Source of the DNA: Isochrysis galbana
Lineage: Eukaryota > Haptophyta > Isochrysidales > Isochrysidaceae
Reading direction: 5' to 3'
Length of the DNA: 64,000 bases
Assembly (NCBI GenBank): GCA_018136815.1
Contig: CM030933.1
Coordinates: 4,392,341 to 4,456,340 of the forward strand
The position numbers were made by a program, and so were the translations under genes. The notes under the pieces are model-generated. The model had not been told where the DNA came from, searched no databases, and was given only the letters and a program-made list of their open reading frames with translations. The stretch's first letter is position 1; every line of letters begins with the position of its first letter. Shown here piece after piece: positions 35,972 through 45,383 of this stretch.

Positions 35972-37104
35972 GCGGGGGGGGAGGGGTGAGAATCTTCCCA
36001 ACGCGCCTTCTCTCTTCCGGTGAGAAGAGAGAAGGGGGGAAGAATTCGGGAGCACTCTCTTCCTCTCCACCTCTCTCCCTCTCTTCTCTCTCCTCTCTTC
36101 CTTTCTCCTCTCCTCGGCCACCGGTCTTCTCTCTCTCTCTCCCCCCCCAACCCTCCCCCCTTTGCCACCCACCGGTGGCCCTGCTACCTGCCCGCGCGGC
36201 GGGAATCTCTCCCGCGAACGAGCTCCGTACGCCCACCCGCCAACGACCTTCTCCTCTCTCGCGCGAAACAATCCCGCCTCTCCTTCCCTCCCCAACCCCC
36301 CCCCCCTCCGCTCCCTCCCCCTTCCCCTCCCCGCCTCGGACCCCCCCCCGCCCCCCCCGGGCCCCCGTTGACTCGATCTTCTCCTGGTCAAAACCCTGCT
36401 GCCGCGACCAGAGCTCGTCGTCGCCGCCGCCGCCTGATGAGAGAAGGAGAGAGGACGCCCGAGCTCGCCTTTGAAGCCGGCCCACGCCCGCCCCCCCGCC
36501 CCCCCCCGCACCCCACGTCCTCGCACGCGAGACCTTCGAAAAGCCGCGGTTGGGCTAATCTCGCGAGCTCAGACCGTTACAATCAATACTCATTCGCTAT
36601 ATTAGGTATCGCATTCGCAAGCCTCTAATGGTTATCCCAGCTCTACCATTATAACCACGATGCACGATGGTGAATTATATTGTTTCTTTCTACGTCTCTA
36701 CTATGCCCTATGCTCTACGCTTCCATCACTACGCACTCCCCTTCAATTCAACACTAGTCTGTAGTGCGGTCGAACAGGGCTTTTAACTTCTAAGGGTGAG
36801 AATGTGAAAATTCACCGAGTCAAGATAGATAGAGGATAGAGGTTTTATCACAAGATCTTACTCTTACGGTATGCTACATGCTACTAGTAATGGGTAATGG
36901 TAATGGTAGGGCGGTCAAACAGTGTTTTTTTATAAGGGGTGAAAAAATGACCATCTCAGAATTGAGGAAATTTGAGGATTTTTCACGGTAGAAAGTTCCC
37001 AATACACCCAACTAGCAAATATCCGGGGTCCATTAGGACCCGGACCCCCCCCTTGGGCCCCAACAACAAAACGTAATCAAAAAAAGACAGAAGACGCTAA
37101 AATC
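35183..37104. repeat. Intergenic with (GA)n arrays and poly-C tracts
   Basis: Perfect (GA)n arrays at about 35352-35411 and 35918-35967, GGGA repeats at 35420-35450, CT-rich sequence at 36050-36150 and C-rich sequence to 36510. These lie upstream of the minus-strand FtsZ gene. From 36600 the sequence becomes AT-richer, with no open frame of note. Long Ser/Leu/Arg frames across the arrays are artefacts of the repeats. Confidence 0.7.
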
Positions 37105-37480
37105 GCAAAAGCTTGTCAGAGCAAGGCTGATCTCACTCTTGGAGATTGCCTGCGAGGGCGCGCCGGCAGCTAGCAGCTAGCGCGGAACGCGGTTCTTGTG
37201 GGGAGCTCATGGAGCTTTCCTCGGGGGTGACTACGGGCATGGTGATCGACGCACGACGCACGACGCACGCACAGAGCACGGTGGGCGCGGAAGTGCGGAA
37301 GGAGGCTTGTGGGAGGTGGTGGCAGGCGACTGGGGGTGGCTCAGGCGCGTGCTTGACTTGTATTGACTCGTTGACTCGGGGTATAGACTCGGGAACTCGG
37401 GGGGACTCGCTTGGGAACACGGTGGGACTCGACGAAGTTGCTACAAAACCACTCCCAAGAAACCAAAAACCAAAGTCCTT
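37105..37480 (+). mobile_element. Solo fragment of the gypsy-element LTR
   Basis: Starts TTGTCAGAGCAAGGCTGATC and matches the first ~340 bases of the LTRs at 45384 and 56075. It has small differences such as a duplicated AGCTAGC and ends after CGACGAAGTTGCTACAAAA. The rest of the LTR is absent, so this is a truncated remnant of another insertion. Confidence 0.85.
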
Positions 37481-37539
37481 GGGGGTTTATGATCTCCGGC
37501 TGAGGCTCGTTTCAGCGAGCGCGCGCAAACGCAAAAAGT

Positions 37540-37910
37540 TGGCCGCGAGGCCGGTGAAGGCGGCAGTCCCAGGTGGGAGTGACCCAGTGGGGCCATGGGG
37601 AGAGCCATGGGCCTCCCCACATGAGGCCCCCCACACCTTGCTCCATCGTTGCAGCCATGCGGCTGAGCGAGGAGGGGAGGGTTTCCGGCTGCAGTGGCTC
37701 AGCGAGCACACGCAGACGCGGCGAGCGGGCGCGGTCCTTTGGAATGGGTAGCGCGCGCCATGGCCCTGCTCAAAGGGATCCTGGGGGAGACCCTGGAGGG
37801 TCATCTCGGCGCGCAGCTCAGGGGGCAATGGGATGTGGGATGGAGCCTAGTGGGGCTTGGGTTTTGCATATGCATATATGCATATGTAAACTAAGTTATA
37901 AACTAAAGCT
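37540..37910 (-). repeat. Divergent family A copy (minus orientation)
   Basis: Read on the minus strand it begins with TTTATAACTTAGTTTACATA and contains a CCCCCTGAGCTGCGCGCC segment, matching the order of the family at 276-800 and 44057-44470. It is diverged and incomplete. Confidence 0.45.
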
Positions 37911-38439
37911 GAGTTGATTTGTGCGATTTCCTGACATTTAACCAATATACATGTGTCGTAATGTATCGTAATGGAGAAGAGACGTGGACATACGTGTTAT
38001 GAAACACCATGGATTTCAACTGTCAAGTGTCAAGTGTTCGCATAACAATGACTAAGTCCCAACAAAATTGCACCCCTAGCCGCTTTGTTTATCGATTGTC
38101 AAGTTGGATACGATGTAGACGATTGAGCTGGGCAGGAGGACGAGCATAGCTAGTCGCGGTACAGTGGTGAGATACGGCAACCTGCGCCCCACCAACAAAA
38201 CAAGCTACTTAGTCGTCATTCATGCAGCCCGTGGGAAAGTAGCAGTAGCACCATCGCCTGGTCAAACGTTTGAGCCCTCATGTGGTGACAACACCACGCT
38301 CGCCACAAAACCCATGCAGCACAACATTTGCCCAATGCCACCGTGCCAGGGTAAGACTTTGCATAGAAAGTCTTGGTTGAAAAAACAGCTTGTGGCAGCA
38401 TGTGTTCAAACCAGCATATAGATCAACAGCCGTAGCGAG

Positions 38440-38895
38440 TTATGATCGGCGCTCACGAGTAAGAGATTCTGTATCCTCATTGCTCACGGCATTCAGAATA
38501 GCTCCGGCAAGAGTGTCGCCCGCAGAGGGCACTTGCTCTTTTGGCGTCGACGTGCCTTTGTCTTGGCCTGCATTCGTTTCATTGTTGGCCAGGCCCTTAC
38601 TTTCAGTCTCATGCACCGGTTGGTGCGATGCCTCATCCTGTGTGGCCTTCAGACCATCAGCGAAAAGTTTGCCAAGAGACGAAGATCCCAAAGATAGCGT
38701 TGCCTTACGAGGAGATGGGGACGGCTGCGAGCTTGCACGCTCAGATGCCGCCGTTGTCGTGCCCACTGCCTGGCTCACGCTGTGAAGAGTCGCCGCCTGG
38801 AGGACAGCCGTTGCACCGACTGCATCCACCTCACCAACGGGGGCGATCGAGGCGCTCTCGACCGCAAGGGCTCCGATCAGAAGTTTGAGGAACAT
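38440..38895 (-). CDS. Small secreted or plastid-targeted protein, unknown
   Basis: A 151-residue frame starting MFLKLLIGALAVESASIAP, a plausible short signal peptide. It is followed by Ala/Ser/Thr-rich sequence and a GSSSLGKLFADGLKATQDEA segment. The last codons contain a good donor (C|GTGAGC at about 38457), so the gene may continue in another exon that I could not identify. There is no known domain. GC content and codon use fit the other genes of the window. Confidence 0.45.
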   Translation of the reverse strand: MFLKLLIGALAVESASIAPVGEVDAVGATAVLQAATLHSVSQAVGTTTAASERASSQPSPSPRKATLSLGSSSLGKLFADGLKATQDEASHQPVHETESKGLANNETNAGQDKGTSTPKEQVPSAGDTLAGAILNAVSNEDTESLTRERRS

Positions 38896-40025
38896 TTCCG
38901 CTGACTCGCTCTCTCACCTCTCTCCCTCGTATTCCCTCTCTGCCCCTTCCTCCCCCTCTGGCTGCTTCGCGCTCTCGCTCGCGTCCGGCCTCTCGTCGGC
39001 AGAGCAAGGAAGACCGCCCACTCTCAGCTGTACCCCGCCTCCAAAGCGTGCGGAAATAGACATGGACATGGACATGGATGTTAACACACTAAGGAGGAAA
39101 GTGGAAAGGAAGATGGGCACCGGAAAAAAAAACTTTTTAATATTCTCGCCACGCGCGCGGCCCTGCACAAGTATCTCGCAGCCACGCCCGCTCCCTTTCT
39201 CACTCCCTCCACCTGCCTTGGGGCGCGTCCCCTCGTGCTCTACTTAGGGGCTCAAGGGGTTTTGGGGTTTGGTTGATGGTTGGGGTTGGGGCTTCCCGTG
39301 CCAGTGGTAGGCGGCGTGAACCGGCCCCCGATAAGGTCTAGTTCTCTCCTTCCTCCTGTGGCATTGTGCATCGAGCGGCCGATTGTTTTTTGTTTCGTAC
39401 GGTTTCCTATTGAGTTGGTTTGAAGGCGCTGAGGGGTGTGTGGTGTGTGGGATGTGGGTTGAGTGTTTTCTGGGTTGGGGTTTTTGTTCTTGCCGGTACT
39501 CAATACTTGTACTTACTTTTACCTTTAGCCATTAGGCCAGTGTTGCTGTCATCCCAAGCGCGCGCGCTACCAGCAACTAGGGCCAGGTTTGTGTTCATCT
39601 CAAGAATGCCTTCGTTCGTTTTAAATTTTAAAGATCGGGGCACTGAGTTTTCGTGCGACCTTGATTGTTGATTGAGTTCTGCTAGTGCGACCTTGATTTT
39701 AGGTTTTCTCCCTTGTTTGTCCCTTGGGGTGCTTTACGCTTTACGCTTTTCGCGTGTGTGGTCCTCTTTCGACGGAACGCGAACTCAGGCTTGGGCAATG
39801 CTCATTTGCCTGTGTGCATGTGGATGCGGCGATGCGGCGTACGCATTCGGAAACTCGAGACTCGAGACTCTCCCCGTATATGCTCACCTAGATCCTAGAT
39901 TGTGGCGACCATAACTTGTCCAGGAGCTGAGGTCGCGTTCCGTCGAAAGACGAAAGAGGACCATGCCGATTTTTTATCCCGTAAACGTAAAAACGTAAAG
40001 TATGGTTTATTTATGTAAGGCCATC
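38896..40025. other. Intergenic, no gene recognised
   Basis: Includes ACATGGACATGGACATGG at about 39059-39078, G/T-rich sequence at 39250-39480, and a CCCGTAAACGTAAAAACGTAAAG motif near 39980 similar to 8453-8472. Open frames are short and without motifs. Confidence 0.5.
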
Positions 40026-40029
40026 AGGA

Positions 40030-40868
40030 GAACTCGTGCCACCTAGCGTGGTGCCCCGCGACGAAAAAAGTATTCGACGCCATAGACGCCATCGCAGACT
40101 ACACCCCCAGCGCGAATCGGACCCGAAAGCAAAAGGCAAAGGACAGACTATTCGCGTATCCGGACGCGACCACCCCCGACAGCTTGAAAACCTTATACAT
40201 CATTGCGTGGAAATACATAATAAGAATAAGAGACTTCTATAGATATAGAGTAGAGTTCGAGTCATACGAATACCACTACATACCCGTTCTAGAATCCACA
40301 CTAGTGAGATTCACTACCCTAGTAAGAGGGCTTACTACGCCGAACACTCACAGCCAGGCACGCACAAGAAAGGCGGCACAGGGAAGAAAACCAAAACTCA
40401 AGAGCCTGCCAGAGCTCAGAGCTCAGCGCTCCTACCTTTGTAGAAGACGACAAAGGAATATTAAGAATGAATGCCCGTCTAGGCTTAGTAGCGAAAGCAA
40501 TCGGCCTTGCCGAGAGGCTCGCCTGAGACCTAGGCGCACACACCCAACCTCCGAACGACAAGCAACCACACCGCGAAAACAACAACAACAACACAAGAGA
40601 CAACCAACGTACCATGCGATGACGCCCACGCCTCGACACAGAAGAAACGGGCCACCTAGAGGCACAGGAGGAAGACGGGGAATCTCCACTAGGGGCCGGT
40701 GCACCCCGCCCAACCTAACCCCCCCCCGCAACCTGGGCCCCAAGTAGTGCACGAGGGGAGTTGCCGCAAGGCGGGAAGCGAGCGAGGGAGAGCAAGGGAA
40801 GTGGGCGTGGCTACAGTAGATAAACCCGTGGCCGCGCGCGAGGCGAGAACATCAAAAGGTTTTTTATA
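40030..40868 (+). mobile_element. Transposable-element copy with an open coding segment and family A 3' module
   Basis: A frame open from about 40060 through 40450 encodes a Lys/Arg/Tyr-rich segment (TLYIIAWKYIIRIRDFYRYR among others). It is followed in another frame by the conserved M-N-x-x-L-G-L-V-A short ORF ending at about 40525. The 3' part, 40740-40868, is the 130-base module AGTAGTGCACGAGGGGAG ... GGCGTGGCT ... GGCGAGAA...AAAAGGTT, shared with 44676-44808, 61556-61690 and, reversed, 60574-60718. This suggests a non-LTR element family whose members share a 3' end. No reverse transcriptase is seen here. Confidence 0.55.
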
Positions 40869-41235
40869 TAATATATAATGAAGATAAGATACAAGATACG
40901 ATTACATTCATTACAGGTTTTGCGGCGCCATCGCCTTGCGTCTCGGCATGCCCCCTGGGGCCCCCCGGCGGCGCATCGCCTGCGGGGGAAGAAGTGAGAA
41001 GAAATACTGAAGAAACCGAGCCGAGGCCCCTGTTGCGGTGACCCGGCAGTAAAGAGTTATAAATCATACTGATAAATCTATAAAATTAGAATCATGAGTC
41101 ATGAGTCATGAGCGTTTATTTAATGTTGACCTGTTACCTGTTACGGACCCATTGCGACTCGTTAACACGTCCTCTTAATAGGAAGAGGCCCCCGAAACCT
41201 ATTGCCTGTTGTCCCATCCGGGAAGATTTGAAGGG

Positions 41236-41399
41236 GTACAAGGTACAAGGTCTGCGAGAGGGGAGATTTGAAAGGGTGCATAGGTTTACGTATCTGTGGC
41301 ATTGGCACACGTCAAGGCGTACGTACGGGCAGGTGCGCTGAGGGGTGTCGTGAGTCGTGATAGTACCGGGCTAGTGAGAGTAGTGGTACTAACGCTCAG
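41236..41399 (+). repeat. Dispersed repeat family B copy
   Basis: Matches 23680-23822, with the CGTGAGTCGTGATAGTACCG and GTGGTACTAACGCTCAG segments at its end. Directly downstream (41580-41630) lies a reversed fragment of the family A start (CCCCCCATGGGTGAACTAAG). Confidence 0.7.
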
Positions 41400-42095
41400 T
41401 TATATTATCATATAGATAGGAGGTACGGAGGTGGGGCAGAGGCTAGCGCGCGGGCGTTTGCGTGCCTCCATCTCCATACTGTATACTGCAAAATTTGGGG
41501 CAGTGAGCAGTGAATGTGCGAAATCTGTGTGCGAAATATCGAACGAAATTTGAGGAGGGGTCCAAAGAAATCCTGAGCTGGGCCTACCCCCCATGGGTGA
41601 ACTAAGTATCAACTTACAACTTAGATGCTAGTTGGTAGGTGGCCACGTATGCATATGCCATACATATGCACATGTCAATGCGCAGATGCGCAGACCGATA
41701 TCGATATCGATCTTCGAGGCTACGCTGCGCCGAGTGATTGCAAGGCCTTCAGCAGCTGCACGCAAACTACAGCTTGCCGTCACGTGGCCAGACTCCAAGC
41801 TGCACGCAGGGAGTCACCATAGAACTGAAACGCTCCATTTTCAAAATCATAGCTTGTTGCTTGCAGCCCGTACTCCCTTCATTTCCCATCCCAAGCGTTC
41901 ATCATACCAAGTCCACTTCCCCACCACCATCAGCATTCGTTGTTTGATTCTTGCAATTAATCCCAACACAATGCAAATTACTCGTGCGCAATCTCCCTGC
42001 CGTTGACCAACATAAGCTTCATCACGTGCACATACGGCAGATGCACACATCCACCCTCTAAACCGGCACGCAGACATGTGTGCCGCAAATGACCC

Positions 42096-42696
42096 TCAAA
42101 ACAGCCCGCCGCGGAGCCGAAGCACCAAATGGATCGTCGATTCCTCCTCGATGTTGTAGTCGCCAATCGTCTTCGTGTCATCAAGCTGCTTGCCATCAAA
42201 AATGAGCCGCTGCTCTTTTGGTGGAATCCCCTCCTTGTCCTGGATCTTGGCCTTCACCTGCGAGAGCAGGGTCACAGAAGAATCGAATTGGAGGCATTGA
42301 GTTTGTGCCGGCCAACTGTTCGTGAAGAAGAGCTGTCCTGTCTCATCCTAGGCCAGCGTGAGACAACAGTCCTGGGCGTACGCACATCGGCGATTGAGTC
42401 GGACTCCTCCACCTCCACAGTTACCGTCTTGCCTGAGAGAGTCTTCACGAAGAGCTGGCTAGAGCCTGTCGTGCGAGATGGTTGGGCGAAACGTGGGTAT
42501 GGCAACAGATGGCGCCTTCTTCAGCAGTGAGAGACGGTGGGGCTCTCGCTGGACTCTCTTTCTCACCTCCACGTAGCTGGAGCGCACGGCAGAGCGAATG
42601 AGCAGGCGTGTGCAGGCCGGTGGGCCTGATCGCGCCGACGCTGCGCGCGTACGCCGCAGCGTCGAGCAGCGCGAGCAGTAGCACGATGGCACGCAT
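42096..42696 (-). CDS. Plastid/periplastid-targeted ubiquitin (SELMA-type)
   Basis: Three exons: 42696-42567, 42465-42386 and 42257-42096, in phase, 123 residues. Residues 1-17 ([17 protein letters not shown]) are a signal peptide and 18-40 a basic transit-like stretch. A ubiquitin unit follows at 46-121 (S-Q-L-F-V-K... to L-R-L-R-G-G) plus two extra residues, L-F. Lysines equivalent to K6, K11, K27, K29, K33 and K48 are kept, as is I44; K63 is Glu. In organisms with red secondary plastids, a leader-bearing ubiquitin acts in the symbiont-derived ERAD-like translocon (SELMA) that moves preproteins across the periplastid membrane. Directly before the ubiquitin unit lies L-Q-L-R-G-G (39-44), resembling a ubiquitin C-terminus. 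A GA tract on the coding strand precedes the start. Targeting is inferred from the leader only. Confidence 0.9.
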
Positions 42697-43124
42697 TCTC
42701 TCTCTCTCCCCCTCTCCCCCTCTCTCTTTCTTGCTCCCTCTCCCTCTCTCTCTCCCTCTCTCTCTCGCGGGGCAGCGAGCGAGGGCTGGGGAGGGAGAGC
42801 GCGGAGAATTCTACGGAGGGGTGAGGTGGCGAGCCCCCGGAATGGGGGATCTGGGGCAGATACCAAGGGGGGGGGAGGAGTCCATCATCGGCCATAGAAG
42901 TAGAATCAGTGATTCGAATTCGAATCATGAACTATGAACATGAATCTAGAACCTAACTCTAACTCTTATCTCTTCCTGATGAGGCTGGGGGAACAACGAA
43001 GTTCATACTTGGTTGTTGGTTGACCCATGGGGGGCCTAGATGGGAAATATAGTGAGGGGAGTTCCAAATCCTTTCCAAATACGGTAAATATAATAGAGTC
43101 TGTAGTTGGCCTACGTCCAAATAG
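42697..43124. other. Intergenic: CT tract and family A fragment
   Basis: A CT/CCCTCT tract at 42697-42772 lies directly upstream of the ubiquitin start. A GATTCGAATTCGAATCATG palindrome is near 42911-42929. A short family A start fragment (ACTTGGTTG...CCCATGGGGGGC) is at 43007-43035. No gene. Confidence 0.5.
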
Positions 43125-43565
43125 AGGTGGAGGTTGGGGTTGACGTAAGTTTTGTAAATTTTTTTGTCAAATTTGGGTGGTCAATCGAAATCGAAATTTT
43201 TGACCAAAATTTGGGGCCTTTCACTTGGAAAGAAACAAAACTTGGGGGGCCGCGCGCAGATTGGAAGATGCGACACGCGAGGAGAGAGAGAGGCGCAGCA
43301 GGGCGCCGCCTCACGCCCCCGCCTCGTCCCCCAACTCACGACCCATAACATCTTTCCTCCCTAGCCAGAAGGTGTGGCACGACGTGGTCCACGACGCAGT
43401 CGTCGTCGAAGGTGCGAGGGAGAGTGTTATAGGGTTATAATAGGACAAAATATTTGAAAGCGTCAAAATTTTGATCAAAATTTAGGTGCCCAACCCTCAA
43501 ATTTTGACAACAAAATTTGGGCCCTTTCAAAACAAAACTTACGTCAAAGCCAAGGTGGAGGTGGG
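43125..43565. mobile_element. MITE-like element with imperfect inverted ends
   Basis: The left side has GGTGGAGGTTGGGGTTGACGTAAGTTTTGT (given here as its two halves GGTGGAGGTTGGGG and TTGACGTAAGTTTTGT, near 43125-43154). Near 43526-43560 the reversed counterpart ACAAAACTTACGTCAA lies next to a CCAAGGTGGAGG. Inside both ends are palindromic TTTTGACCAAAATTT-type stretches. About 440 bases, no transposase. Imperfect termini and no clear target duplication keep confidence low. Confidence 0.45.
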
Positions 43566-44040
43566 GCCTTCATGCATGAACTTCATGCGGCGAGGCACAA
43601 ACATCGAATGACGAGGAAATTTGTGACGCCAACTCACCGGGTCCACAAGGCCTTGCTTCTTTGCACACTGGACCATAAGCCATACTCGTAAGGTCGTTTG
43701 CCTTCATTTGGTACCCCTCGTTTCCAAATACGCGATGTGTCGGTACAAAAAAATCTTATTGTATTTAAGCAAAGGCACCCACCTCACAGTGCTCAACCAT
43801 GTCTATAAATGGAATGGCGACTGATGATGTAGTACTCAAGCGATTGCAATGGAGAATAAGAAAGATGGACGATAACTTTAAAAAATTCATCTTACCTCTC
43901 TTTCCGCCATATGCCACTTCTAAATCTGCCATGCAGGTTATGGCGGAAGCATTGGACAGCATCAGTCCGCCACCGCCGGTTGGGGTCAACCCGGGGGGGA
44001 GCAACAACTCCCTGAGGAGGCTGCTTGAGTCGAACCCACA

Positions 44041-44056
44041 TTTGTTGACGTACACT
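44041..44056. repeat. Target-site duplication, left copy
   Basis: TTTGTTGACGTACACT, identical to 44809-44824, flanking the 752-base insertion. Confidence 0.92.
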
Positions 44057-44808
44057 CAACTAAGTTTATACTTGGTTGACCCATGGGGGGGCACGAGCCC
44101 CCCCCTCTCTCCACTCCTCCCCTGCCATGGGGGAGGAACCACCCATCCTCCTGGCACGCCTGATGGCTTGCCAGGAGGCCACTGCCCTACTGACCCACTC
44201 CCTTCCCCACAGGCTCGCCCCATTCGCCCATCCTGGCCCCTCGTGACCAGCCCATCGCTCCAACCCCCCCTCCCCCCCTGGTCGACAGGCAGACAGGTGC
44301 AGACTGGGGGCCCCAGAGGCTCGGGAGCACCAGCGAGGGAGAGGCAGGGGAGGCCAGGGCCCAGCCCCAGCCTCCTCTGCCCCCTGAGCTGGCCTCCAGG
44401 AGCCTCCAAGGGCCGCCACAGGGCAGCTGGAGGCCTGCCGCAGGCGCGCCATTGCGCGTGCCTGCAGGAGAGGGGAGAGAGCGCGCGGAGAAGGGGGTGG
44501 GCGGAGCGAGAGCTCCGCTCACCGGAAAATAGGTAAGTCCCGCACCTGTTTACAGGATAAGTCGGGGCTGAGGCCGCCGCCCACTCGGAGACACAGGAGG
44601 AAGGGGGGGAATGATCACCGGGGGGAGGCGCGGGCCACCGGACCATATCTAAGCCCTTCACCCCTATCCCCCTAGTAGTGCACGGGGGGAGTCGCCTTAT
44701 GGCGGGGGGAGAAGGGCCGGGGGAGTGGGGGTGTAGAAAGTTCTCCTACGTGAGTAGAAAGTAGAGGGTCCACGGCCGCGGGTGCGGTGAGACTATTAAA
44801 AGGTTTAT
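44057..44808 (+). mobile_element. Full-length family A retroposon (SINE-like), 752 bp
   Basis: Bounded by a perfect 16-bp target-site duplication, it defines the ends of family A: start CAACTAAGTTTATACTTGG, end ATTAAAAGGTTTAT. The start is followed by a G7/C-rich hairpin (CATGGGGGGGCACGAGCCCC). The last 130 bases are the 3' module shared with at least three other copies. It has no transposase, reverse transcriptase or terminal repeats. A long, variable target duplication and a shared 3' end are typical of target-primed reverse transcription, so it is best called a non-autonomous non-LTR retroposon. The autonomous partner is not in this window. Confidence 0.8.
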
Positions 44809-44824
44809 TTTGTTGACGTACACT
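44809..44824. repeat. Target-site duplication, right copy
   Basis: Identical 16 bases to 44041-44056. Reading on from here the interrupted gene resumes in frame. Confidence 0.92.
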
Positions 44825-45383
44825 GTCGAATGTAAGTCCTTATTCAGTTCATTCGATTTCAAGCACAATACGAACATTGAAGACACCTTACATGCCATTT
44901 GCGAGGCTGATAAATCATTCACACTGGTTTATATGATACACACTCTCTTGAGCAATAAATTCACTGTGAAAACAATCATCGATATCAGTCGTGATGATCT
45001 GCTTCGTACAATGAAAACTTATGTCAATTCGGAATTAACTGCTAACTGCAAGCACGAGCGGGGATGAGAGTGATACTTCTCGATCTAAAATGTCGTTGTT
45101 AAACAACTGCTTCTGGCTAACTAATTAAGCAGTTATGTTGTTATGTTTATGTGTGTGGGTTAGTGAGTTGTGGTATGGGTATGGGCTAGGTAGGGGTAGG
45201 GAGCTAGACAAGGAGGATGGGGGCCTATATATTATATAGTTGCTCTTGGTCATTCTTGTTCTACGCAACTATAAGCTATAAATAAGCTATGTGGGCGCCG
45301 CCGCGCCGCCGCCGCTCGTGGTCGCCCACCACATATTTTGCATGCATATTTTGGGGTGTTTTTTCTGCATATTTTGCATATAT

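Larger units (their letters stand above)
43799..45067 (+). pseudogene. AT-rich unknown gene interrupted by a retroposon
   Basis: The 5' part (43799-44056, 86 codons from MSINGMATDDVV) and the 3' part (44825-45067, ending at a stop after KHERG) are in one frame once the 752-base insertion and one copy of its 16-bp target duplication are discounted. The product would be about 166 residues, Lys/Leu/Ile-rich, from AT-rich sequence quite unlike the GC-rich host genes here. That fits a recent acquisition or a mobile-element gene. I recognise no domain; a TLHAICEADKSFTLVYMIHTLL segment (helical) is the most distinctive part. A CCTCACAG acceptor-like site lies just upstream of the ATG. Confidence 0.6.
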
